Shown in pieces: positions 9,978 through 18,479 of a DNA stretch of 64,000 nucleotides (position 1 is the stretch's first letter; every line of letters begins with the position of its first letter). Source of the stretch: G965237725 sp965237725 (GTDB lineage: Bacteria; Pseudomonadota; Gammaproteobacteria; Arenicellales; Poriferihabitantaceae). The notes beneath the pieces were generated by a model. The model saw nothing but the letters and a program-made list of their open reading frames with translations. It searched no databases and was not told the DNA's origin. Location of the stretch: the NCBI GenBank assembly GCA_965237725.1, contig OZ250151.1:3844001-3908000 (forward strand). The letters are read 5' to 3'. Both the position numbers and the translations under genes were made by a program.

Positions 9978-10221
9978 TCTCTTACCCTTCTTAATAATTG
10001 TTCTGTTGACCATGGATAAACCTGTTTTTGCTAAATTATAGAATACAAGTCCCCAATGTTCCAGTTCAACATTAGTTAATATCCGTGAGTCATTGAATAA
10101 TAACAGAAAATTGTGGTTTATCTACAATTTATCAGGGTTTTAGGGTAATTCCATTGATTTCCATCGCTGTGGATGGAGGCAATACCTCACATCAACCAGG
10201 GCGGCGCAGAATGTTTACAGC

Positions 10222-11565
10222 CTATAGGCCCGTCGCCTTCATAGCTTGCCATAATTTTTCGCGATTATTTTCAGAATCCTGGTAATTTTCAATTTTTGAG
10301 TTTTCGATCCAACCACCAATATGTTTGGGCGCACGAACTTGATACCACTCACCTTTGGTAGCCAGTAATTCAACCTGATCGCCATCCCTATAGGCACCCA
10401 AGGATGGTGATTTTGCATTGTCCGTAGATGGCTTTGTTCGTACGCGAACTCCAGTGCCGGTTACTACGCCGCTTTTGCCCGTGGTATCCAGGTACTGGCC
10501 ATAAACCCAGGTTTTTAGCCCTGCGGGAAGGGTTACCTGCGACCAGTTATCTCGAGTAGAAACAACCTCTATGGGCGCACCTGTTGGCAGGTTTTCGAAG
10601 GCCGGTGCAGAACTATCCGGTGAAACGTGTACCTGGGAGTCGGCAATGACTCTCCAATATTCATTGGTAATTGAAACCTCTGATGCTGCAAGCAATTCTA
10701 CGGTACTGCTGCTTTGTACTTCTTCCACGCTAGTCGAGGGTTCGGCCAGGGGATCGGCCTGGTTTGTATTAACCAACTCATTCGACAACTGTGAAGTGGT
10801 TTCGGTGGTTGCTAATTCTTGCTGAGTGTTATCCACAACGTCAGCCACAACTTCATTCACGATTTCATCCGCGCTGTCATCGCTGAGCCCCGCTTCCTGT
10901 TCGCTTTCCAATTCACCATCCAATTCACCTTCCAAATCATTTGAGGCCAGGTTAGAAAACTCCTGAAGCATAATTTTCTGGATACGTTGCGCTTCCGGAT
11001 GATTTTGCCTGGCAGCCATGCCAATCCATTTGCTGGCGAGTTCAATATTTGAAGATCGGACATCGCCGATATAATAAGCGTATCCCAGGTTAAACTGCGC
11101 ACCGCTGTCGCCGGCTTTCGCCGATTTTTCCCACCAGAGCAGGGCTTCTTCGCGATCCTGGGCAATTCCCCGGCCGTCCCAATAGGCGACCCCAACATTA
11201 AACATTGCTGTAGTGTGGCCTTTTGATGCTGCTTTTTGAAACCATTTAAATGCTTTTTTGGCGCTGGCTTTTTCAGTTTCTTTTCGGGTATGCATTACGC
11301 CAAGGGCATACTGGGCGTTAATATCTCCCTGATTGGCCAGTTCAAGCCAGATATTTTCTGCCAGGTGGAAATTCTGATTCTGGTATTCGGAAAACGCCTG
11401 CTGGTATTTATCAGTCTGGGCTTCAGCGTGATAGGACAGCATCAATAGCGTGATTCCCATAACCAGTATAGCGGTTTGGATAAATCCGACTTTGGGCGAT
11501 GCCACACCGGTTTCTGACAAATACTGCCAACACAATTTTTGTTTACAACTAGAGTTTATTCTCAA
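10222..11565 (-). CDS. Sel1-repeat and SH3-domain periplasmic protein
   Basis: Predicted secreted or inner-membrane-anchored protein of 447 residues. The N-terminus has a hydrophobic segment (about residues 29-48) followed by AEAQ. Three or four Sel1-like repeats follow (for example AQYALGVMHTR, AMFNVGVAYWDGRG, AQFNLGYAYYIGD, about 80-190). Next is a low-complexity acidic linker (about 210-295). Two bacterial SH3-type domains end it (about 303-430, with VHVSPDSSAP and VRVRTKPSTD). Such proteins usually act as cell-envelope scaffolds that bind peptidoglycan. The start could lie further in; the first 28 residues are not signal-like. Confidence 0.8.
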   Translation of the reverse strand: MRINSSCKQKLCWQYLSETGVASPKVGFIQTAILVMGITLLMLSYHAEAQTDKYQQAFSEYQNQNFHLAENIWLELANQGDINAQYALGVMHTRKETEKASAKKAFKWFQKAASKGHTTAMFNVGVAYWDGRGIAQDREEALLWWEKSAKAGDSGAQFNLGYAYYIGDVRSSNIELASKWIGMAARQNHPEAQRIQKIMLQEFSNLASNDLEGELDGELESEQEAGLSDDSADEIVNEVVADVVDNTQQELATTETTSQLSNELVNTNQADPLAEPSTSVEEVQSSSTVELLAASEVSITNEYWRVIADSQVHVSPDSSAPAFENLPTGAPIEVVSTRDNWSQVTLPAGLKTWVYGQYLDTTGKSGVVTGTGVRVRTKPSTDNAKSPSLGAYRDGDQVELLATKGEWYQVRAPKHIGGWIENSKIENYQDSENNREKLWQAMKATGL

Positions 11566-11666
11566 GCTTCCCCCATAAAAATAACCTATTTAAATTTATC
11601 AGCTCTATCCCCATACTAAGAATTATACGATTTTTTGTTATTCGCGTTAGCTGAAATTTTTGTTTA

Positions 11667-12287
11667 TTAGAGTAGGTTTTCAAGGTCGGGGTATAACTGT
11701 ACGCTACCGTCAAAAATCATCCTTATGGCCACATAAAATATTACCGCCAACCCGACATAGCCGATCCATCGGTGTTTCTGTAATGTGTCTGCAATAACGG
11801 CAGCTGCAATAGTCATAAACAAAACTGAAAGGGCGAGTCCAAATACCAAAATAACATTATGACCATCCGCAATTCCGGCGACGGCAAGTACATTATCCAG
11901 TGACATCGAAACATCTGCAACAACAATCTGGCCGATAGCCGTGATCAAGGGTGGATTTTGTTGTACCTTGACTTCGCTGGCTTTTCCCTTGAGGTTGTCT
12001 GTGTGATTGCTCTCTCGCAGATCTTTCCATAATTTCCAGCAAATCCAGAGTAACAGCAGGCCGCCCACCAGGAGCAGGCCTTTCAAGGCCAAAAGCTGAA
12101 CCGTTAATAGCGCAAAAATGATGCGCAGTAAAACCGCAACACCGACGCCATATAATATGACCTTGCGTCGATAGTCCTTGGTAAATTTTGCCGCAACCAG
12201 GCCAATTACGATGGCATTGTCTCCTGCCAATACCAGATCGACAAATATGATCTGAATCAGCTTGGCGATGTTCTCTGTATATTCCAT
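11667..12287 (-). CDS. TerC/YjbE family integral membrane protein
   Basis: Predicted inner-membrane protein of 206 residues with about six to seven helices. The two family motifs with acidic residues inside helices are clear: DLVLAGDNAIVIG near residue 17 and ADVSMSLDNVLAVAG near 125. TerC relatives are linked to metal ion export, notably manganese, and to tellurite resistance. No yybP-ykoY manganese riboswitch pattern is visible upstream. The nearby zinc locus makes a metal-related role plausible, though this is only context. Confidence 0.88.
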   Translation of the reverse strand: MEYTENIAKLIQIIFVDLVLAGDNAIVIGLVAAKFTKDYRRKVILYGVGVAVLLRIIFALLTVQLLALKGLLLVGGLLLLWICWKLWKDLRESNHTDNLKGKASEVKVQQNPPLITAIGQIVVADVSMSLDNVLAVAGIADGHNVILVFGLALSVLFMTIAAAVIADTLQKHRWIGYVGLAVIFYVAIRMIFDGSVQLYPDLENLL

Positions 12288-12409
12288 TGGTAAATTCTTA
12301 AAACAGGGGGTTTTAACCTCTGGTGTGGGTTAAATCAAGGTAAATTTATAAGTTGGCTTAAGCGGTCTTTGTACTTGGACGAAAAGGTCGAACACATCAA
12401 CTAAAACTT

Positions 12410-12874
12410 TTATTTTTTATCTACAATAATCAGTTTTGATCCAGAAATAATATCATGCCACCCCAGATTGTCCCGCTGGAACAACGCCCAGATAAAACCC
12501 ATACCCAGCATTCCCCATGAAAGCAGGGCGGAAATAAATCTTAACCACGACATGGACCAGGATACCTCGGTTTGCTCTGGAAAAGTCAGGGGTACCAGTT
12601 TTATTCTCCAGGCCCGCATGCCCAGCGTCTGTCCGCCATGACACCAGAACCAGCCAAAGAATCCAAAGCATATTGCGATCAAATAACCCAGACGAATACC
12701 TCGGCCCAGCAAGGGATGAAGATCTTCGGGCAGCAGCGGCACGGGCTGCCAGGCGAAGAAGACAATGCATACCAGCAGGATAAAATCATAGGTCATTGCG
12801 CCCAGTCTGCGCCCCAGAGAACTTGGGTGGTGATCAAATAAAGTTGGTGACGTCTTTTCCATTACGGAATTCAT
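12410..12874 (-). CDS. RDD family membrane protein
   Basis: Integral membrane protein of 154 residues. It has the RDD hallmarks: LGRRLGAMTYDFILL at the first helix, GGQTLGMRAWRIKLV in the middle loop and GWHDIISGSKLI near the end. Several RDD proteins act in sodium or proton exchange or have unknown roles. It is in the same direction as terC but separated by about 120 bases. The start could be Met1 or Met5. No substrate can be inferred. Confidence 0.85.
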   Translation of the reverse strand: MNSVMEKTSPTLFDHHPSSLGRRLGAMTYDFILLVCIVFFAWQPVPLLPEDLHPLLGRGIRLGYLIAICFGFFGWFWCHGGQTLGMRAWRIKLVPLTFPEQTEVSWSMSWLRFISALLSWGMLGMGFIWALFQRDNLGWHDIISGSKLIIVDKK

Positions 12875-13175
12875 TTCGTCTTATAAGTCTTTGTTTTCAT
12901 TATTACTCTGGCAGTTTATACACATTTTAGTCTATCGGAAATAATTGAATTTATTATTCCATCGTATAATTACTATGGTTGAAGGAGTCTAATTATCTTA
13001 TTGAAAAACAAGGAAAATATGAGAAATATCAATTTTGGACTGAATTTTCCTGGTGAACCCATTGTATTTAAACTACTGGAAATTTTACTGTTATCCACAG
13101 AGTTATCCACAGATCATCGGTTGGTTAAAAAAATCGAATCTCGTGGAACGATATAAATGAGCAATACAATAAGGT
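12875..13175. other. AT-rich intergenic region with DnaA boxes
   Basis: This 300-base gap between the RDD gene and znuB is AT-rich. It carries two perfect DnaA boxes at its right end (listed separately). No gene is visible in it. Confidence 0.5.
13091..13111 (+). promoter_or_regulatory. Two tandem DnaA boxes
   Basis: TTATCCACA occurs at 13091-13099 and again at 13103-13111, both perfect matches to the DnaA consensus and in the same orientation. Further perfect copies lie at 14531-14539, 15878-15886 and, inverted, 18495-18503. About 0.5 would be expected by chance in the whole window. The pair could titrate DnaA or regulate a neighbour. Confidence 0.6.
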
Positions 13176-13976
13176 TCAAGAAGCATGAATATGATTTTTG
13201 GCAGCGACCATGGTTGTCAGCAAAAATATTGTTGTTGCACAAACTACAATAGAAGGACCTGCGGGGGTATCCCAGAGCAGGGACAGCCCGAGCCCTAATG
13301 CCACGGCAACAATACCAATGACTATAGTCATCAGTGCCATTTGTTCCGGTGAGCTGGAAAATTTTCGAGCCGCCGCAGCGGGAATAATTAACAGCGACAC
13401 AATTAACAAAATACCAACTATTTGCATGGACATGGCGACAACGAAACTGAGCAGAATCAAAAAAATCAGCCTGATATTTTCCTCCACAACGCCGTCCACC
13501 AGAGCCAGATCTCTTTGGATAATCAACGATAGTATCCGTGGCCAGATGCAAAGCAGAACGGCGATCACAACACTGCCTCCGGCGTAAATCCAGATGATGT
13601 CCTGCCAGCTGATTGAGAGGATGTCGCCAAACAAATAGCTCATCAAATCGAGCCGCAGGGACGGTATCAGGCTTAAAACCAAAACCCCAAGCGCCAATGA
13701 TCCATGAGCCAGAATGCCCAGGGCGGTATCTGAAGTCAGGGTGGTGTTGCGACCCATCATCACCAACAGGCCCGAGACGGCAATACAAATGCCGAGTATG
13801 GAAAGGGTTAAATTGATTTGCAGATAGATTCCAAGGGCGACGCCGAGCAGGGCCGCGTGGGATAACGCGGCACCAAAATAGGTCATGCGTTGCCATACCA
13901 CCAGACAGCCAAGGGGGCCACATAAAATGGCAACACCGATTCCACCAATCAGGGCGCGGATTAGAAAATCATCCAT
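13176..13976 (-). CDS. znuB: Zinc ABC transporter permease
   Basis: Inner-membrane permease of the zinc-specific ZnuABC system (family ABC-3). The open frame runs upstream to 14132, but that part is the His-rich tail of znuC read in another frame. The natural start is the ATG at 13976 (MDDFLIRALIGGIGVAILCG), giving 266 residues, the usual ZnuB length. It overlaps the znuC stop by eight bases, so coupling is expected. About seven to eight hydrophobic helices are visible, with the conserved MTYFGAALSHAALLGVALG segment. Confidence 0.93.
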   Translation of the reverse strand: MDDFLIRALIGGIGVAILCGPLGCLVVWQRMTYFGAALSHAALLGVALGIYLQINLTLSILGICIAVSGLLVMMGRNTTLTSDTALGILAHGSLALGVLVLSLIPSLRLDLMSYLFGDILSISWQDIIWIYAGGSVVIAVLLCIWPRILSLIIQRDLALVDGVVEENIRLIFLILLSFVVAMSMQIVGILLIVSLLIIPAAAARKFSSSPEQMALMTIVIGIVAVALGLGLSLLWDTPAGPSIVVCATTIFLLTTMVAAKNHIHAS

Positions 13977-14787
13977 GCTGGTTTTCGTTAGGCCCATGGT
14001 CTTCATGGATCTGATCTTCATGGGCCTGGTCTTCATGGCTATGAACATCGCCATGGAGATCGTGCTCGTGATCGTGGTGGTGACGGTATATACCCAGTTC
14101 CCCGGCATTTTGCTGGCCAAAAAGGGATACAAATTCGGGATGTTGTTGCACGTCCTCCGGGGTACCCGAGCAGCACAAATGTCGGTTCAGGCAAACCACT
14201 TTATCCGTGGCGGCCATCACTATGTGCAGGTTGTGAGACACCAGCAAAACACCGCATTGATAATGGTCCTTGATCCACTGGATAAGGGAATACAGCGCCG
14301 CCTGGCCGCTGATATCAACACCCGAGGTTGGTTCATCGAGGATTAACAGGTCGGGTTGTTTTAGTAATGCCCGGGCGAGTAAAACACGCCGCATTTCACC
14401 ACCGGAAATTCCGATTAAAGGTTTGTCCAATAGGCGAGTCGCACCGACATGTTCGAGGGCATTGGTTAGTTTTGTATGATTCTTTTCCCCCGACAATTGC
14501 AAAAATCGTTTAACCGACACTGGCAAACTTTTATCCACATCTACGGATTGAGGAACATAACCCACCGTCATACCCTGTGCGGCATTAACATCACCAACAT
14601 CGGGTGAATTGAGTCCCAGGGCAATTTTTACTAAAGTGCTTTTGCCCGCACCGTTAGGACCAATGACCGTGACAATCTCATTTCGCGAGACAGTGAGATT
14701 GATACGATCAAGAATTTTCTCATTGCCCCGAAATACTGAAATATCACTAAGGCGGATAAGGACGTTGTTGTTATTCCCCGATGGCAT
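13969..14787 (-). CDS. znuC: Zinc ABC transporter ATPase with a histidine-rich tail
   Basis: ATP-binding subunit of ZnuABC. It shows Walker A (GPNGAGKST), the signature ISGGEMRRV, Walker B (LLILDEPTSG) and the H-loop His (LLVSHNLH). The start at 14787 is preferred because an AGGAGA ribosome site sits just before it and the zur stop lies upstream; a start at 14826 would overlap zur. The last 40 or so residues are extremely rich in His, Asp and Glu (for example HHHDHEHDLHGDVHSHED). Such a tail is common in ZnuA and could bind zinc at the cytoplasmic mouth. The coding DNA there contains short tandem repeats. Confidence 0.95.
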   Translation of the reverse strand: MPSGNNNNVLIRLSDISVFRGNEKILDRINLTVSRNEIVTVIGPNGAGKSTLVKIALGLNSPDVGDVNAAQGMTVGYVPQSVDVDKSLPVSVKRFLQLSGEKNHTKLTNALEHVGATRLLDKPLIGISGGEMRRVLLARALLKQPDLLILDEPTSGVDISGQAALYSLIQWIKDHYQCGVLLVSHNLHIVMAATDKVVCLNRHLCCSGTPEDVQQHPEFVSLFGQQNAGELGIYRHHHDHEHDLHGDVHSHEDQAHEDQIHEDHGPNENQHG

Positions 14788-14798
14788 AATAACTTCTC

Positions 14799-15290
14799 CT
14801 AATCGGTTTTCTGGCATGCCGGACACAGGCCCATAATCTCAACGGTTTGTTGCTCCACCTGGAAGCCGGATTGCGCCGCTTGGCGGACAATGACCTGATT
14901 AACGCTGGTGTCCTCCAATTCAGCAACCTGGTGACATTGATTGCAAATCAAAAACTGACTCAGGTGTTCCTTATCGGGATAGTGACAGCCGACATAGGCG
15001 TTCAAAGATTCAATTTTGTGAATCAGCTGATTTTCTATCAAAAAATCAATGGCACGATAAACCGTAGGCGGCTCAGCATTCTGCTTTTCCCGCCGCAATG
15101 CACGTAATAAGTCATAGGCTAGAATCGGCTCATGGCTCGACCAGATGAGTTCAAGAATTCTTTCCCGGATGTGGGTAAAACGAACTTCATTTTGCGCACA
15201 AATAGATTTGGCTTTATCCAAAGCGGAGTTCATGCAGGCTTTGTGATTGTGCCTGGATTCATAAAATCGGGATGGCGCCTTTTGGGTCAT
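14799..15290 (-). CDS. zur: Zinc uptake regulator, Fur family
   Basis: Repressor that binds DNA when loaded with zinc. At 163 residues it has a Fur-type winged helix (FTHIRERILELIWSS to PTVYRAIDFLIE) and two structural zinc-site CxxC pairs (CNQC near residue 118, CPAC near the C-terminus), plus the NAYVGCHYPD segment. It heads a zur-znuC-znuB operon, with znuC about 12 bases after its stop. The perfect Zur box upstream implies autoregulation together with control of divergent znuA. Confidence 0.93.
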   Translation of the reverse strand: MTQKAPSRFYESRHNHKACMNSALDKAKSICAQNEVRFTHIRERILELIWSSHEPILAYDLLRALRREKQNAEPPTVYRAIDFLIENQLIHKIESLNAYVGCHYPDKEHLSQFLICNQCHQVAELEDTSVNQVIVRQAAQSGFQVEQQTVEIMGLCPACQKTD

Positions 15291-15326
15291 AACAATTTCT
15301 GGGTATTTAGCTTGAAAATAAATATT

Positions 15327-15343
15327 ATGTTATAATATAACAT
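15327..15343. promoter_or_regulatory. Zur box between zur and znuA
   Basis: ATGTTATAATATAACAT is a palindrome with eight-base arms and one central base. It matches the known gammaproteobacterial Zur consensus core (ATGTTATANTATAACAT). It lies between divergent zur-znuCB and znuA and contains TATAAT, so bound Zur would cover a promoter element. Confidence 0.9.
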
Positions 15344-15397
15344 TATTTGCCCATGATCCAGTGGCTTTCTGGTTCTATTATCTCCGATCTAATACCC

Positions 15398-16366
15398 ATG
15401 AATTTCCACTATATGAAAATCTGCCAGATCATATTGTTGGTTGTAGGACTTAGTATGTCAGTTCCAGCCAGCGCGGTGCCAAATGTAGTGGTTTCGGTGG
15501 CACCGATTCACTCCCTCATGGCAGGGGTTATGCACGGAATTGGAAAGCCCGTACTTGTTTTTAATAGCGGCGTTTCACCCCACACCAATTCAATCAGCCC
15601 ATCAGCCATAAAAAGTCTGGTCCACGCCGACCTGGTGGTATGGGTGGGCCCGGGTTATGAAACTGCGATGAATAAAACCATTGCCCAACTAGAAGAGAAC
15701 ATTTTGATAAAGGCATTGATCGCGGAAGAAAATTTAACTGTGCATAATATTCGCCAAGGGGGTCAATGGGAACGCCATGATCACGGTTCCGTAGAAGAAA
15801 TCCCTGAGGCTGATTTAGATCAGGCTATCAGTGATGTGGATTTGGAGCAACATTTGTATAGCGATCCCCACCTCTGGTTATCCACATCCAATGGGTTAAT
15901 GATGATTGATTTTTTCCAGCAATGGTTGAGCGAATTGGATCCGGTGAATAAATCAAAATATTCGAAAAACGCCATTGACATGAAAAATCGTGTTAAAGAT
16001 TTTCAATCCATTGCAACCGGCCAATTAGAATCAGTACACTCACAGCCATATCTGGTTTATCACGATGCCTATCAGTATTTCGAAAAGGAATTTGATATGA
16101 ATGCCGTTGGCTCGGTTTCCACTAACCCCCAGCAACCGCCCGGCGCGAAACGAATTCATGAGCTACGGCAATTAATAGTTGATCAGAAAATTAAATGTAT
16201 TTTCCGCGAACCCCAGTTTGAATCTAGAATTATCGAGGTACTCAGCGAGGGCAACGATATCAAAACTGGCAAACTCGACCCCTTAGGTATAGACATCGCT
16301 CCTGGAGACGGCTTGTGGTTTAAGTTGATGACGCAATTAAGCAATACCATTAAAGACTGTTTATAA
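15398..16366 (+). CDS. znuA: Zinc ABC transporter substrate-binding protein
   Basis: Periplasmic zinc-binding protein that feeds ZnuBC. The frame is open from a TTG at 15347, but the signal peptide (MKICQIILLVVGLSMSVPAS) begins at 15413, so the start is 15398 or 15413; neither has a strong ribosome site. Cluster A-I family features are visible: VVSVAPIHSLMAGV near the mature N-terminus, SPHTNSISPS, a short His/Asp-rich loop (RHDHGSVEEIPEADLD), DPHLWLS, and LVYHDAYQYF near residue 224. Divergent from zur across a Zur box, so it should be induced on zinc depletion. A hairpin terminator follows. Confidence 0.93.
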   Translation: MNFHYMKICQIILLVVGLSMSVPASAVPNVVVSVAPIHSLMAGVMHGIGKPVLVFNSGVSPHTNSISPSAIKSLVHADLVVWVGPGYETAMNKTIAQLEENILIKALIAEENLTVHNIRQGGQWERHDHGSVEEIPEADLDQAISDVDLEQHLYSDPHLWLSTSNGLMMIDFFQQWLSELDPVNKSKYSKNAIDMKNRVKDFQSIATGQLESVHSQPYLVYHDAYQYFEKEFDMNAVGSVSTNPQQPPGAKRIHELRQLIVDQKIKCIFREPQFESRIIEVLSEGNDIKTGKLDPLGIDIAPGDGLWFKLMTQLSNTIKDCL

Positions 16367-16380
16367 TCGGCCCAAAATTA

Positions 16381-16405
16381 AAACGGGCTCAAATCGAGCC
16401 CGTTT
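16381..16405. terminator. Bidirectional hairpin terminator after znuA
   Basis: AAACGGGCTC and GAGCCCGTTT form a perfect ten-base-pair stem with a five-base loop. Flanking A and T runs make it usable in both directions, between convergent znuA and the YIP1 gene. Confidence 0.85.
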
Positions 16406-16486
16406 ATTTGCAACCTGCTTTAAATAATTGTAGATAGCGGACGTGGTTTTGATAAACCAGCAGTAGCCAAAATTTCGGTTCGGTTT

Positions 16487-17173
16487 TTACTCCTGTTGTT
16501 CGCCCTCAACACCTTCCTGGAGGCCCTTGAGTAATTCCCCAGCGGCTTTGCCAATTTCTTCTGGGGTCATTTCGCTCAAATCCCCCATTTGTTCGTTAAA
16601 TTCAGACATTCGATCTTCCATTTGTCGCTGGGTTCTTTCCCCAGATATACCTACCATGATCATTATTAGTGCGAGCACGCCAAATACAATCATGGATTTT
16701 TGTTGCTCCAGCTTGTGAACACCTAAACTGGCCAGAAACATCAACCAGAACCAAAGCGCATCGATGGCAATGGTACCCAGATAGGGAATCAAGCCGGCAA
16801 TGGGTATCAACGGCATAATCACGGTGGAATAGGCGACGCAACGAACCGCAGTCTCGTAGTTCTCCGAGGAGCCCATTAATTTCCAGATCACAAACATGAT
16901 CAGTCCGCTGATAAAACAGCCGATCACAGCGAAAATCGGCATCAGAATGATGGAGATTATTCCAAAAGACATGCCGCCAAGTGCACTGCTACTGAAGAAC
17001 GAAAAAATTGCAGCCAGCACACCTGCTGCCAGGCCCATTACCACAGCAAATATTAAAGGCTCGGAATAGCCGCCGGTTTTTGGCATTTGCTCAAAAAACT
17101 GACGCGGTTGAGTGACTATTTTCTTCGCGGTTTCAATTACAGTATTAAAGTCGAAAGTTGCGTTTTCAGTCAT
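16487..17173 (-). CDS. YIP1 family membrane protein
   Basis: Integral membrane protein of 228 residues with about five hydrophobic helices and the YIP1-domain layout. The N-terminus carries the frequent bacterial signature KKIVTQPRQFFEQMPKTGGY, in which a cytoplasmic segment precedes the first helix. A glutamate-rich, probably helical tail follows the last helix (about residues 178-228). Function of bacterial YIP1 proteins is unknown. Monocistronic, converging with znuA. Confidence 0.78.
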   Translation of the reverse strand: MTENATFDFNTVIETAKKIVTQPRQFFEQMPKTGGYSEPLIFAVVMGLAAGVLAAIFSFFSSSALGGMSFGIISIILMPIFAVIGCFISGLIMFVIWKLMGSSENYETAVRCVAYSTVIMPLIPIAGLIPYLGTIAIDALWFWLMFLASLGVHKLEQQKSMIVFGVLALIMIMVGISGERTQRQMEDRMSEFNEQMGDLSEMTPEEIGKAAGELLKGLQEGVEGEQQE

Positions 17174-17452
17174 GCTTTATTTTCCTCTGTGTTGTGAACA
17201 AACAATTTTCAATCGGTGTATAAGCCTAATTGTAACCCCAGAAAGCGAAAATTTCACAATGGACGGGTGCAAATTTAACCATTCCCATCCAGGTCGGTGA
17301 ATTTGGTGCTACACTGATTGTTGTGCTGGAGCCGATTGGTATCTATCAACTTGTCACATGTGGTTGATTAAAATATGACCACCAGTGCTGCAGATTAGCA
17401 GCCCTCAACGATGAATTAATGGTCTATCAATAGTGGGTCAGGCAATGGTGTG

Positions 17453-18346
17453 TCAGGTGCGCGAAGCGCTAACAATGGCGTCTATGGATTCTCCCAAAGT
17501 TGCGCTGAACTCGGCATCCGATTGTTTGGCAGAAAGGCCCTCAGCCAGAGCCCGAGAGAAACTCGCGATCATGGCATTATTTTCACTCAATCTTCGATTG
17601 GCCTCTTCACGACTATATCCGCCAGATAAGGCTACAACACGTACAACATTGGGGTGGTCGATACAGGAACGATAGTAATTAGCCGATTCGGGTAGGGTTA
17701 ATTTGAAAATAACCTGCTGGTTCTCATTAAGGGCATCGAGATTTGCAAGCAATTCATCCCGTAAAAGCTGTTCTGCTTCGGCTTTTTGAGGAGAGTTTAT
17801 GTCTACTTCAGGTTCGATAATCGGGACCAGACCTTTTGCAATGATTTGTTTACCGACTTCAAACTGCTGGGCAACCACTTTCTTTACCCCGTCGGGGTTT
17901 GCCACCTTGATAACCGAGCGCATTTTGGTACCGAAAATACCATTGGCCACCGCTTTATCAAGCAAATCATCCAGGCCAGGATTAGGATTCATTACCTGGA
18001 CGCCATCCTGTTCTTCAGCCAGTCCTTTGTCGACTTTCAAAATGGGGATAACGCCTTTTACTTCCCAGAGATAACGCGCAGTGGGTTTACCTTCCACCTC
18101 ACTATCCATGGTATTTTCAAATAAAATGGCTCCCAGAATTTTTTCTCCATTAAAATTTTCATTGGTCATGATTCGACTGCGCATTTCATGCACTTTATCG
18201 AACATCTCATCGTCACCAGAATACTCACTTTCGTCTACACCATACATTTTCAATGCTTTGGGTGTGCTGCCGCCGCTTTGGTCCAGAGCCGCAATAAAAC
18301 CCGCAGAAGTTTTCGCTTTTTCGAATTGTTCAGTTGTGTCAGTCAT
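17453..18346 (-). CDS. Fructose-bisphosphate aldolase, class I
   Basis: Schiff-base aldolase that splits fructose-1,6-bisphosphate into triose phosphates. At 297 residues it is close to the short bacterial class I type known from Staphylococcus. Visible segments are FIAALDQSGGSTPKAL near residue 17, ILGAILFENTM near 69, GVIPILKVDKGL near 100, VPIIEPEVD and VIFKLTLPE. The lysines in these strands include the Schiff-base residue. It complements tkt-gap-pgk about 8 kb away; no class II enzyme is present in the window. Monocistronic. Confidence 0.9.
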   Translation of the reverse strand: MTDTTEQFEKAKTSAGFIAALDQSGGSTPKALKMYGVDESEYSGDDEMFDKVHEMRSRIMTNENFNGEKILGAILFENTMDSEVEGKPTARYLWEVKGVIPILKVDKGLAEEQDGVQVMNPNPGLDDLLDKAVANGIFGTKMRSVIKVANPDGVKKVVAQQFEVGKQIIAKGLVPIIEPEVDINSPQKAEAEQLLRDELLANLDALNENQQVIFKLTLPESANYYRSCIDHPNVVRVVALSGGYSREEANRRLSENNAMIASFSRALAEGLSAKQSDAEFSATLGESIDAIVSASRT

Positions 18347-18479
18347 GATAGTTAGTGAAGGAAATTTAATTCATTATTGGTCTAAAAGGGCAGGTATTGT
18401 CCCGAAAAAATGCCGCTGTGACAAGGTGAATTCTGCCCCAATGCCATAGATTAAAAAGTAATTCCACATATGCGCTTAT

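Noticed and set aside
12288..12409. Manganese (yybP-ykoY) riboswitch before the TerC gene
   Set aside because: The conserved GGGGAGUA-type core and the pairing regions are not found.
12875..13175. Chromosomal replication origin
   Set aside because: Two DnaA boxes and AT-rich sequence are suggestive, but no standard origin neighbours are visible and the flanking genes do not diverge from this point.
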